Below are positions 13,248 through 24,720 of a stretch of DNA of 64,000 nucleotides, piece by piece. Both the position numbers and the translations under genes were made by a program. The notes under the pieces were generated by a model that saw only the letters and a program-made list of their open reading frames with translations, ran no database searches and was not told where the DNA came from. Source of the DNA: Himantopus leucocephalus (Eukaryota; Chordata; Aves; Charadriiformes; Recurvirostridae); contig RSEF01000001.1 of the NCBI GenBank assembly GCA_003993805.1, forward strand, positions 98,026,541 to 98,090,540. Direction: 5' to 3'. Position 1 is the stretch's first letter; every line of letters starts with the position of its first letter.

Positions 13248-13490
13248 CACAGAATCACAGAATGGTCAGGATTGGAAGGCATCTCTGGAGATCATCTAGT
13301 CCAACCCCCCTGCCNNNNNNNNNNNNNNNNNNNNNNNNNNNNNNNNNNNNNNNNNNNNNNNNNNNNNNNNNNNNNNNNNNNNNNNNNNNNNNNNNNNNNN
13401 NNNNNNNNNNNNNNTGGACCCAGTACTGACCCCTGGGGAACACCACATGTTACTGACTTCCAACCAGACTCTGTGCCACTAATCATATTA
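13248..13490 (-). mobile_element. CR1 LINE fragment broken by an assembly gap
   Basis: Left of the gap is the reverse complement of the CR1 3' terminus (tcacagaatcacagaatgg, then gatcatctagtccaaccccc). Right of the gap the minus strand encodes GVPQGSVLGP, the block of the LINE reverse transcriptase that precedes the catalytic aspartates. In an intact CR1 these two pieces are roughly 1 kb apart, so the gap hides CR1 sequence or the copy carries an internal deletion. The element is 5'-truncated near 13,490. Confidence 0.9.
13315..13414. other. Assembly gap (100 N)
   Basis: Exactly 100 N, the usual placeholder for a gap of unknown size, lying inside a CR1 copy. A repeat collapse is the likely cause. 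Confidence 0.98.
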
Positions 13491-13507
13491 ATACACCGAC
13501 AGATGAA

Positions 13508-14220
13508 TCATCCAGTAATATCTGGGATGATGAGGAGGTTCATGGTTATCATGACCCAGCAAATCCTCAAGACGATGGCTGGTTCGTCACCAATGGGAAA
13601 ACTTTTCATCCTTCCAAAGGCTCTCCAGGCAACTGTAACAGTTGTAGTCCTGGTCCAGGCAACCCGAGGAGGTGGGCATGGGTCATGGTAATTTTGTTCA
13701 TGCAGTGCATTAATTCCTGAAGTCCAGAGTAATAGCCTGGCAACAGAAAGGCTGAAATGGCATTTGAAAAGATTGTTCCAGTCATCTTTTGCTACTGCTC
13801 CAAGTGCCAGGATAATGTATTTTCCCAAGCCTCCTTCCCAGAAACCTGGTACCCCCTTGGGTTTAACTAACCATTGCAGAAGCTGAGTTGGTGTTTTATG
13901 AGAAGACGTCAATGTTGGCACTCCTGGTTAGAGTGATAACAGAAATCCTGCGTTGCTCGTGTTTTCTCCTTATGGTAATGTGCCCAAACATCCCAGATCT
14001 GAGAGGTTTCCACCTCACTGTTGAATTTTACATGCAGCCCAACCATTTCAGCAATGACTTTCTCTTCTCCTCTCCCCTTTCCTTTTACAGCAACAACCTT
14101 TTCAAACTTGAAAGTCCTGTTGCTTTTGTCGTGAACTTTTTTCATAATTCTCCAGGGTGAAAAAAGCTGACAAATGTCTTCATGATCTTTTATCCAGTAA
14201 TAAGTGTCTTCTCTATGCAA
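13508..14220 (-). pseudogene. Unidentified minus-strand coding relic, frameshifted
   Basis: Two minus-strand open frames overlap: 13,909-14,220 (103 codons) and 13,508-13,921 (137 codons). They lie in different frames and meet inside a few codons, as expected for one coding sequence broken by a frameshift. Composition is protein-like, with Trp, Cys and charged residues rather than a simple repeat (for example WNNLFKCHFSLSVARLLLW and ATQDFCYHSNQECQH). I do not recognise the family. A decayed retroviral or other retroelement gene is possible, since it sits next to a truncated CR1, but I see no LTR, protease or polymerase motif nearby. Chance overlap of two ORFs is the alternative. Confidence 0.3.
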
Positions 14221-14940
14221 ATATCTTTGGTAAACGTCTAGTCATAAACTTTTTCAAAGGCATCTTTTTTTTTTCTCTCTTTTTTTTTTAAAAAGAAAGG
14301 TGTGTTTCTTTTATTTTTAAAGCAGCCCACGATGAATGGCTTTCAAAACCTTCAGAGAGACTGAGAAGTTCACATTGTCAGGGCTGGTGTGTGTAGCCCT
14401 ATGCAATCTGTGACCACAATGCTTTTAAATGACAACAAGCAAAAACTGTTGTGAGTTGTAAAATATTTTCCCATCTCACTTTCTAAAGTTTGAGTAAAGC
14501 AATCTGCAGTCGTTGCTTTGAGTTTCTTAGTAGCGACAAGGTGGTGAGCTTATTTATCAAAGTGCTTCAAAGCTTAGTTGAAAACTCTGTAATAGAGATC
14601 TGTGATTTTTGAGGTACACATCCTCGACTCAAAATAACTTTAAAGGCCATGGAAAATCTATCATATGACTTTTATGTGGGCATTGGTCTAAATACATCCA
14701 CAGACAGGATAAGATGTACTTAAGCAGTTGTTAAATCAGGTGCTGCACATCCAGAGAGAGCTGCTGCAAAGCTGCATTTGAAAAAATAGTTCTGTTTCTT
14801 TTAAAATGTATTTTTTCTGGCTTTTACAAAGAGTAAGAGACAATTGTTTCCTTGCATGCCAGGCTTGCGTTTGCCTCGTCGTGTCTCAGTCATCAATCCT
14901 CCTTCTGTTCCTGCTTCACTTTCTGTGTTACCTTCAGCTG
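14221..14940. other. Intergenic, AT-rich, no gene seen
   Basis: Contains T-rich tracts near 14,262-14,290. No coding or repeat signal recognised before the CR1 that starts at 14,941. Confidence 0.6.
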
Positions 14941-15805
14941 AATCATAGAATAGTTTGGGTTGGAAGGGACCTTTAAAGGTCATCTAGTCCACCCCCCCTT
15001 CTGTGGACAGGGATATCTTCAACTAGATCAGGTTGCTCAGAACCCATCCAACCTGACATTTCCAGGGATGGCACATCTACCACCTCTCTGGGCAACGTGT
15101 TGCAGTGTCTCACCACCCTCATAGTGAAAAACTTCTTCCTGATACCTAATCTAAATCTACCCTCTTCCAGTTTAAAACCATTACCCCTTGTCCTATCACT
15201 ACATGCCCTTGTAAAAAGTCCCTCTCCAATTTTCTCATAGGCCCCATTCATATACTGGAAGGCCGCAATAAGGTTTTCCCTGGAGCCTTCTCTTCTCCAG
15301 GTGAAACATCCCCAACTCTCAGCCTGTCTTCATAGGAGAGGCCTCCAATTGTTTTTGTGGCCCTCCTCTGGACTTGCTCCAACAGGTCCATGTCTTTCCT
15401 GTGCCGAGGGCTCCAGAGCTGGACACAATACTCTAGGTGAGGTCTCACCAGAGTGGAGTAGAGGGGCAGAATCACCTTCCTTCACCTGCTGGCCACACTT
15501 CTTTTGATGCAGCCCAGGATACAGTTGGCTTTCTGGGCTGTGAGCGCACTTTGTCAGCTCATGTTCAGCTTTTCATCCACCAGTACCTCCAAGTCTTTCT
15601 CAGTAGTGCTGCTCTCAATCCCTTCATCCCCCAGCCTGTATTGGTACCGGCAGTTGGGCTTGTTGAACCTCATGAGGTTCACACAGGCCCACTTCTTGAG
15701 CTTGTCCAGGTCCCTCTGGATGGCATCCCGTCCTTCTGGATGGCATCTCATCCCTCAGGGACGTCAATAACACTGCTCCCCTTGGTGTCAGCTGACAAAC
15801 TCCTG
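14941..15805 (-). mobile_element. CR1 LINE, 5'-truncated, about 0.86 kb
   Basis: The 3' end is at the left (aatcatagaatagtttgggt, then tcatctagtccacc). The minus strand then encodes the C-terminal part of CR1 ORF2 in pieces: [20 protein letters not shown] with QVQRRATK at 15,248-15,475, and the more upstream [17 protein letters not shown] at 15,554-15,751. Frames shift between pieces, so it is dead. A short internal duplication (tggatggcatc, twice near 15,718-15,750) lies close to the 5' truncation. Confidence 0.93.
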
Positions 15806-18800
15806 GCTTACAGCAAAGTTGTGGCCTATCTTAAAGTATATACCTCACAACTGGTAGTGTTTAATGTTGTCCAGCTACTGTTACTCAAGTCCTAAAGCTC
15901 AACCTATTCTTTTTGCAGGATGTGCTTGTCCTCCCCAATGCATAAGTTCATTGTCCAACATCTTGTGTGGATGCCATAATTGAATATTATATCCTGGGCA
16001 TGGAGGAACTCCACAGCAACCTTCCCTTCAGCTGTCTTTCACTCTCCATGCTACTCACCATCTCTGCATTTGCTGCTTTTTGGACATACTTATCTTCTCC
16101 TGACTTGGCAGATTTCTTAGAGATAGTTGCTGCCAGGTACATGGCTCCAAGTGTCAGTGCCTTCAGAGATACTAGTCCTCTTTGTACTTTCCCACCTACC
16201 CCAGTTCCTTCCCTGAAATCAAGTTTACTAAATTATTCTTGATATTACAGATATCAAAACTTGGATGGTGCTATCTTCCATTTCCTGACCCTGTTTCTCA
16301 TAACCCATTCTGTCTTTGTTGCTGAAGTCAACAGCACTTGTGAAAACCGGGCCTTCACGTTGATTCAGCAGATTGATTCAGCTTTTCAGCCTTACTAGCC
16401 TACCTCTACTCCCATTTGCCTCTACACAGCACCCCTTCCTTCTCCCATTTTTCCCATCTTTTGCATAAGGATTTTTCCACAACCCATCAAACTCCTTTTC
16501 CCTTCCGTTTGTCATGTTGCAGTCCCTCCTCTGGCAGCCAGCACATACATCCACTACCAAGGATCCCCGCTCACATGGACGTGCTTTTCCACAGTGCTTG
16601 TGCAAGTGGATGGTGGCCTTTCTTCCTTCTGTCCTTACTTCTTCTTGCCTCCCCTTCTTTCTCCTAGTAAGCCTAGAAACACCTCTTCCACCACTGGCCC
16701 CCAGCATGCCGTAGCTGTCCCCATGGGGATGGGTAAGGATGGAACCTACTGGTCTCTGCTCCAGGATGGCCCATTAACCTGAGAGCCAGCTCTGATGGAC
16801 ATGGGAACCTTCTCGTTCAACATGCTCCCACCAGCCTCAGGAGCAAACATTGAGCAGTGAACATCTCCCCCTGCTCCATGTGTTTGTCAGCCTCAGGTTC
16901 AGGCTGAAGTCTTGGTCTTTGTCTCTAAGGACTGCCATAAGCAAGGGTTTGCCTTGACTGTGAAGATCTGGAAACAGGGATGTCCTTGCCTGGCAGCAGA
17001 GTGCTTAGTAGCCAGGGAGACAAGTCCCAGGCCTTTGCGATGACAAGGGACCACCTTAAAAGGAAGGTGGCAGCCTGTCTTTCCAACTCTTATAAGGAAA
17101 AATGTTTCAGATGTGCCAGCCAGAGCCAGAAACAAGAGGTGCTTCTGTTGTGTGTTGGATGTGTGTTAGAGCTGCATTAATAGAAAGGGGTTTGTTTTTG
17201 TTTTTATTCTCTATTGTTAGAAAGAAAAACATCTTCACTGTGCCAGGTAGAAGAAAGAACATGGTGAATAACTGAGGTGAGATCATTATATGACTTCATG
17301 AGTAGTCACAAACTGCTACAATTGAAGGAAACTATCATTTACCACCTGTTATTTAGCAGACGGGCACAGCTGAAACTCGGCTCCACTGCAGACTTTATTG
17401 TTTTCCTGTCAAATCCTAAGAGGCTGAGATACCTCCCAGGAGACCACTAATCACTGCTGGGGTTGGGTGGTGCTGGCAGGGCTAAGTGAACCTTAAAAGG
17501 TTTGGTGGTTCAGATTAGCATCAAAGACGCTGAATGTTTCTCCTGGGTTCCAGGTCATGCTAAGCCTTTAATAAAAATCCTCCACTGAGACTCAGTATGA
17601 AAGGGAAGAGCGGGCAGGCTTATTGACTGCATCTGGCATGACCAGTCCCTTACCTAAAATTAGCTAAACTCCTGCTATCCTGTGTCAGCATGCGCTTGGG
17701 CTGGGGCAAACCCCGGCTGGATCCCTCCAGACCTCTGTTCTCTGCAGTCTTTTCCGAAGTGCGGCACCCAGACATGGTCTTTCACTGAAGCACCATCTAA
17801 TCTTGGAGTATGTTAGTCATTCATTCACCAAAAATGGGGATCGATGAAAACCAAGTTTCCAACGGAAAATACAAGTAGAAAAACAACAAGCAGAAAACCA
17901 CTTGGTTCTTCAGGGTTTTTTCCCCACTTTCTACATTATGGTGAAGAAAACGTGTCATACTGTGGGCAGTTCAGTCGAGGATGCCCCGTCTTCCCACCAG
18001 CAGGCCCTCTAGTTTGCCATAAGGTGTGATTCTGCCTGATCCCATCCCTGTGACAGATTTGCCGATGTCTAATAAAAGCTGTGCACATGCTCCTTCCCCG
18101 AGTAGGAGAGGGAACAATTCACCGGGTTTCTCTCTCCTCTGACCATCCACTGGAGAAACTTGATAGCTTGGAGATCCCATCCCACTGTTAAATTTGTAGC
18201 AGTTTGCCAGGTGGTTTAAAAATTGTTGGTGAAGAGGGGAGGCTGGACAGACAAACGTGTGCACTGAGTAAGCCTTGTTCCCTTAGGAGATCACCGTAAA
18301 AATGGGAATGGTCCTAACTGGTTGGGGAGGATCTCATCGAAGTTGAGGCAATTGTTTGTCTCAGGGTCCTGGGACCAAATCTGTACGAACATCGTTGTTT
18401 GCCGGAGCCAGATAGGTGCTCGGTGCCTCCTCCACCAGAAAGCTTGGTCACAGCCTCCCTCAATTTCCTTACACACTGGCTACACGTTGCAGCATAGAGT
18501 TGTAGGTTTCTCAGAAACCCTACCCTGGCTGCCTTTTCCATGACACAGTACCTAATTCATAACCTCATGTTTTCCTCTTGATGCCATCCCAAATAAATAA
18601 TAATTAGAAAGCGTGTGGGAAACCAACTTACAAAAGGTTGGCAACCTCTTTCCCACATCGGATGGAGGATTGATTGAGAGCATCCAGCTGCCCTGCTCTC
18701 ACAGCAGATCCAGCCCCTCTGCCCTGTCTGCCGGTGGGCCGATCCCCGTCCAGTGTTGCCACTGGCGGGGTGGAGAAAGCCTTCACAGAGAGTTTTTAAC

Positions 18801-21800
18801 ACCCCATGGGTCTGCTTAACGGGTGGTGCAGAAATGATCCAGTTAAAGTACAGTAAAGGGACTCTCCAGTAAAGGGAGAGTTAAAATACAGCAGCATTCA
18901 CACCAGCTCATTTCTTATGGGGAACCAGCCAAACAGTGGCTGGAAGGAGGTCACGTCTCAGGCCCAAGCCTTCTGTGACTTTCTGACCCCCTGTCAGGTG
19001 AATCTTGGATTAGCCTTACTTTGCATAAGAGACAGGCAGGGTGAGTAGGGTGTTGCTAGCAAACCAGTTTTCACTGGTGGGAGTGAGCTTCAGTTCTGAG
19101 CCCAGTGGAAACCACACCGGAGTTGATGTTCCTGCCCTAGATGTGTTCTAAGTGTCATAGCTTTTGCTTACAAGGGGATGTGGGTCTCATGTCACTAGTA
19201 GGTGCTTTTCTTCCACCGTATTCTTGAAGTCTTTCCTTGGATCCCTCAGGTTCTCCCCACTGTTGCCTATTTCGGTCCTCACCTGAATCACTCCTAAGAT
19301 CTTGGCTTGTCCACCTAGCAACAAGGGGGTCCTCATCAACCATACAAAGATTGTGAGATCATCTTTCTGAGAGATTATTTCAATTCTGGGAAGATGCAGG
19401 GCCATGTGTTACAAAGAATGTGCATTTTTTTCCCTTGCACTGGATAGAGCAGCACCATCCGGGCTAATGATTTGCTGCAGTAGGAGTGGTAACTCACCAA
19501 AGTCATCCTAAAGCAGTTCATGGAAGCATAGAAAATAGGTTTGAAAGGGAATGTGATGAGGTCTGTGCTTCTGTCCTTGGCTGTACCTAACTTCTCCTGA
19601 CAGAGGTTTGACCATCTGAATGGACAGTCTTCCAGGATGTATCGGGAGGAACGGAGCAAGCAGTAGGAACCTCCCCAAGTGCAGCTCTTTGACTCAATAT
19701 GCAAGAGTGGTCCACACATGGCCCCAGCTGCCTTAACAAGGCAAGCAATTGCAATGGGCAGCTTCTGTTAAGGAGAATGGAGAAGAGTTAAGAACAGGCC
19801 ACTTAGGAAGGGTAACAAAGCCAACAGGATGGTGTAGGAATAACAAGAAATTATTCAAGATTTCAGGAACCTCAGAAAAGGAGAAGAAAGTCCAAGTGAT
19901 CAACTCCAAGGTCCTGTTCCTGTGAGCTGGAGGAGAGGACGGAAGTTCCTGGAGGTTGAAGCAATGGCTGGTGTTCGCCGAGAGGCTGCGTTGCATGGGG
20001 CACTCAGTCCTGGTCCACGGGGATGGAGCGGTGCTACGGGATGGTCTGCCTGTCCAAAGCCCAGCGCCCAGCCTCACAGCCCGGAAATGGGCTGGAAAAG
20101 CAGGGTATTTTTAACCAACCCTGTAAAGAAGATCTTCAAATGGACAAAAGCTTCAACAGTTTAAACACTAAGCAGGGTGTGTATGTGAAAAGAAAAAAAT
20201 AATCAGTTGTTTAAATTCCTGAATAAGAAACTTTGCCAGTAAGAGGAAAAAGCGAAAAAGTTTCACTTCTAAGAATTAATTGGACGAAACTGGTATTGCC
20301 TAAGTCTGGCCAGATGCTTTCTTTAACGGACATATTACAACTGTTGGCTACCACACGCTGAGAAAGGAGGTAGCAAGTAAAAGAGATAAGGGCGGTGCTT
20401 TGTGCTAATGGCAACATTACCTGTTTTAGAATGAGGAGTAACTCAGAGCAGACTGTATGTAGATCAACGTGCTAATTAGTAAAGCCCAAGAGGGAGTGCT
20501 CTGCGTACACCTGTGTGTATAACTGACTACCTCATCAAACGAGGCCCAGGACGGATGTCTCTCTACAGGCTTATTTGCAACGTGTGAAAAGAAAACTATA
20601 TTTGCATGGAGAATTTAATTCTACGACGCATCTGGAGATTGCCTGCAGGGCCACAGCCAAGTCTCATGAGAGTTTCTAAGCGTGCTGGATGACAATTTCC
20701 CAGCAGAAGATGCATCCAGCCAGCACATGCTGTCTCCCTTTCAGATTTCCTGGGGATGGACAAAGAAGAATTTGTCGCTGAGCTACCAGCAGTTAGTTGC
20801 CTCATTACAATCAACATGAGCAAAGTCAGGGCGATTGTAGGTACTCATATATGAATTGCGATTTTCAAAGAGACTAATTTTCCCCAACCTGAAGCAAATA
20901 CAAATGACAGTTCATCCTGAAGAAAACTTAGACAAATTAGTGAAATTTGACTGAAAGTTGAGTTGCTTTAGAAAAGTTTAGCAGATGACCAAAAGCCACA
21001 GTTAAAATAGAGGCCGGTTTTGATGTTGCTCTGTGTGACACCGATTGAATGTGAACTCCTGAGGGTGGACAACACAGATGTGTTAAATGGGCCAAAACTT
21101 GCCAGACCCCAGAAGAGAGGGGTTACTGCTAGTAATTGGCAAGTAGGGGGTCTCATTGCACAAAAATCAGCTCGAGGCCCGTGTTTTTCAACAGTAAACT
21201 TGAAGTAAATATAAAATCGTTGAAAGCACCTTGGAGCAAATGACATGGGCCATACCTCCAAAAGGAGGTGCTGTGTCTCGGGCAGCCCCAGCTCCCAAGA
21301 AGCAGGCGTAATATATAAATAGCTCGGTGCAGGGAGGAAGGATGAACGAGGTGCTGGGGATGAAGAGCCAGAGGAGCAGTGAAGAGCTGTGAGCAGGCGG
21401 TTTATCCTTCCTGTTGGGCAGTGTTGTGATGGACGCTGAAGCCCCTCCAGGTAGCTCTGCGGCCTAAGTTTTCAACACAGTGTTTGAAAAGAGCGGAGAC
21501 TGAGCCAAGCGGACGTGTAGAAGACAGATGGAGCAAACTGCATCCCGCCTCCCCCGGCAATTTCAACCGAGTTCAGCGTTTGCTTTCCCTTCCTAGGACC
21601 CAGCCTCGGGCTGAGCCATGCCACTGCTGGGCTCCAGTTATATCCTGGCGTGGGGCGACGTGTTCCCAACACAGGGTTACTTACTGCTCTCTTGGCACAG
21701 TGGGATCCTTTGGGATGAAAGGGACCTCATCCCTGCAGAGATAATAACAAAACTCACCTTAACTATAGGCTTTCTGCCCTCACACGTGCCTCTCCGGACC

Positions 21801-23689
21801 CCTGTTCCTGCCTGCCCGGCAGCACAAATCCTTCCTCGGTGTGTACGTGTAGCGCAGCACGTGCTTTCTTACCCCCAGCAAAAACACCCGGGCATTTTCC
21901 CAGTGTCCCTAACATCCTGGCTGTGGCTGCATGTTGTTCGACAACACCCAATGACAACTGCAGAGGGACACCCCAGCCCTTGGAAGTCTGCAGAGCTCGC
22001 CGGGATGAGGCTGCGGTCCCGCTTCTGATGGGTAAGGAATAAGAGGTGATACGCGTGCACACATCTGTATCTGTTGCCACGGAAATGTCAATACCCCCAG
22101 AGCTTTGATTTTTCTTGAGAGCCAGACCCAGGAGCAAAACCGAAGCACGCACAAAGCGGCGATTTCTTGTTATCACTGTTTACAAGGAGCTTAGTAATAA
22201 GCATGAGTCAGTGGGGCAGCACAAGTGCTTTCTGTTGGCATTGGGAGGAACCAGAAATAAGGCACCCAGCTCCTGTTCCTGTGTGAACACTCAGGTTCCC
22301 GCTCCTCTCCCCTCCCTCCCCGCTGTGAGATGTTTCGGTTTATGATCCTGGTTTTACGCAGGCAGAGACCAGATTGGTTAAGTCCAGTCTAAGAGCTTTC
22401 ATGTTTTAAAAGAGATGAGATTTCCAGAGATACTGAGATACGGGGGACCTTCATCACAGCCACTGTGAGCTGCAGATTCTCTGTGCCTCTGCAAATCAGG
22501 GTGCTGCTTCCAGTGCCAAAATACAGATCTAATCCACATGAGGGCCTCCAGCTTTCAGACTGCTGGCCACCAGGGATGGACCTTGATCTCTCAAGGCTTT
22601 CCAAGTGGCTTTTCCATTCTCTTTTGAACGTGGTAGTAAGAAAGCTCCTTGCTCCTTCACCTGCTCCAGACGCTAACCCCCAACACATCTGCCTTCATCG
22701 TCCATCAGTGCCCAGGCTGGAAAATGCTTTCCAGAGGACAATGTGCTGGACTTCCTGGGGAAGGACACATTCCTCCATTTTTCCCTCGGAAGAGGGTGGG
22801 AAAAGGGAGTAGAGCGGTCCTACTGCAACTTCTCCACTTTCTCATCCGGGTCATCAGTCAAATCTAGTAAAAGGGAGAGTGCCGAAGCTGCTGCCAGAAC
22901 CAGTGGCCACAAACGGAATGCTTTTAACCGGGCTGGGGAACTAACGGGTCCGTGTGTTTACGACAGTGCCATGTGGCACAGCATGCCTAACAAGGCTGCG
23001 CAAACCTCGCCGCTCCCGTTCAGACTCAGGCTGCGTCTGGTCCACAGCTCTGCAGGTTTGGGAATGGGCAGGAGTGAAAAAATAGCACTATTCATGCCGA
23101 GGCCTGGCAGAGTCAGATAATGAGGTAAAGAGAAGTGTATAAAGAGAGAAAACCTGCATGGCCTTACGCCTTTCTGCAAACAACCCCTTCCAGTAGCACC
23201 TGGCACTTTGCTGAGAGCTGAGAGAGAAACGTCGGTGCTGGAGAAGAGCTTTTGGCTTTCACAGCTGGGGAAGAAAAATCCAGTAAAATTGAGTGGATGT
23301 CTTGCAGGGAGGGCGTTAATGAAGTTAATGAGGGCGTCAGGGCCGTGGGAGGCAGGAGAGGGAAACGGGCGGCACAGGGATGCTGAGAGAGGTGGTGGGT
23401 CTGTCCACATGACACAGTGTTGCTCACGCAGACATACCTATTGCAGTAGTCATGTTGGCTACCACTAGCCATGGGGCTGCACAAGCAGGTCGCAGAGCGC
23501 AGGCTGGCCGCCCTTGCGTTTGCTCACCTTCTCCAGCCGGTTTTGCCGCAGACGTGGGGTTTTTGTGCTGCCTCAGCTGCAGGCAGGGCCCAAGCGAGAC
23601 GGCTTATTACCGGCCGGGCCACATCCCCACCTGCAGCAGCGGTGCAGGGACAGGCAATGGCCATTGCCGTGGGCCAGCGGGACGGACCG
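15806..23689. other. Intergenic between LRRC58 and the GPR156 promoter, no gene seen
   Basis: Nearly 8 kb without a convincing repeat or exon. ORFs of up to about 150 codons occur on both strands without domains, for example 23,164-23,484 and 22,958-23,410 on the minus strand. GC content rises toward the right end as the CpG island approaches. Confidence 0.5.
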
Positions 23690-24069
23690 TGGGGCTAACG
23701 GGACGCGGCGTGCGGGATCAGGTCAGACGCGGGCTGGAGGGGTGGTGGGCTGTGCTGGTGGGGTCCCCAGCTCTGGTGGTGGTGGTGGTGGTGGGGTGTG
23801 TGTTTTGGGGAGGGGGTGACACTGCGATGACAACCATGGGGGGGAGAAGGCGCCGGCGTGAAGCGGCGTCCAACCCCGCCGGGACACCCCCGGTCTTCCT
23901 CCCCCCCACCACCCCGAAAAGTTTTGTCCCGAGTCCGATGGAAACGGGTCCCGGAGCCGCGGGGGCGAGCGGGAGGAGCGCGGCCGCCCCGGCCCCTCCC
24001 CGCCGCCCGCCTCCACCGGGCCGGGCCGGGGCGCTGCGGGGCGGCCGCCGGCGCGGAGCTCCGCGTCCC

Positions 24070-24070
<1 letters not shown>

Positions 24071-24123
<53 letters not shown>
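24071..24123. repeat. CGG triplet microsatellite, about 17 units
   Basis: Uninterrupted (CGG)n starting at 24,071 and running into a G run at 24,123. It lies in the core of the CpG island, so it is probably in or next to the GPR156 5' UTR. Long ORFs through it in several frames are products of the repeat, not genes. Confidence 0.95.
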
Positions 24124-24124
<1 letters not shown>

Positions 24125-24285
24125 GGGGGGGGCCGCTCCCCGCCCCGTCCCGGCCCGTCCCTTCCCGCCCCAGCCCGCCCCCGGCCCCGGCCCCGGCCCG
24201 ACCGGTGAGGGCGCAGCCAGCCGCCCGTCCCGCTTGCAGGCAGCCCCGCAGGTTGGCACCCCGCGCCCGGGTGCCGTCCCCGCAG
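24124..24285 (+). other. GPR156: Candidate non-coding exon 1 of GPR156 (3' part)
   Basis: This stretch ends at the donor CGCAG|GTGGGT; the alternative donor ends it at 24,204. The 5' boundary is unknown. It is an inference from position, strand and splice-site quality only. Confidence 0.3.
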
Positions 24286-24720
24286 GTGGGTCGGGGGCTG
24301 CGGGGGAGTGGATGGGGGGCTTCGGGGGAATTTGGGGAGAGGTCCCGGGGGGGGGCTCGGCAGCGGTGGATGGTGCTGCCCCGCTCCAGCCGGTGCCGGG
24401 GTGCGGTGCCGCNGGGGGGGGGGGGCTTTACCTCCCGAGTTTTTGCTCCCCGTGGGCCCTTTCCCCACGGGAAGCGGGGTGGTTTGGGGGCAGCCCCAGG
24501 GGGCAGCCCCATGCCGCCCCCCCCCCCTTCCCGTAGCAGCCGAGCCGAGCACCCCCGCTCCCCGGCAGGGGGTCAAGTGGTGGCGGGCAGACCAGGTTTG
24601 GGGGGCTCATTCTGGGGGGGGTGGGGGGATGGTGGAGCGCTCCTGTTTTGCCGTTTGCTGGTTTGGGGGTGCAGCCCGGAGCTCGAAATGGTGGTAGGAC
24701 TTGTGCCGGTGTTTTGTAGC

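Larger units (their letters stand above)
23690..24720 (+). promoter_or_regulatory. GPR156: CpG island, probable GPR156 promoter and first non-coding exon
   Basis: CpG density is very high from about 23,690 to 24,580, with repeated GC-box-like cccgcccc and ccggcccc motifs at 24,123-24,205. No TATA box is evident. Two good splice donors follow: ACCG|GTGAGG at 24,204/24,205 and CGCAG|GTGGGT at 24,285/24,286. The next downstream coding signal on the + strand is the GPR156 start exon at 33,893, so a 5' UTR exon here spliced across about 9 kb is the simplest reading. Base composition downstream of the second donor is strongly G-rich on the + strand, as often found just after transcription starts at CpG-island promoters. 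A separate non-coding transcript from this island cannot be excluded. Confidence 0.65.
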
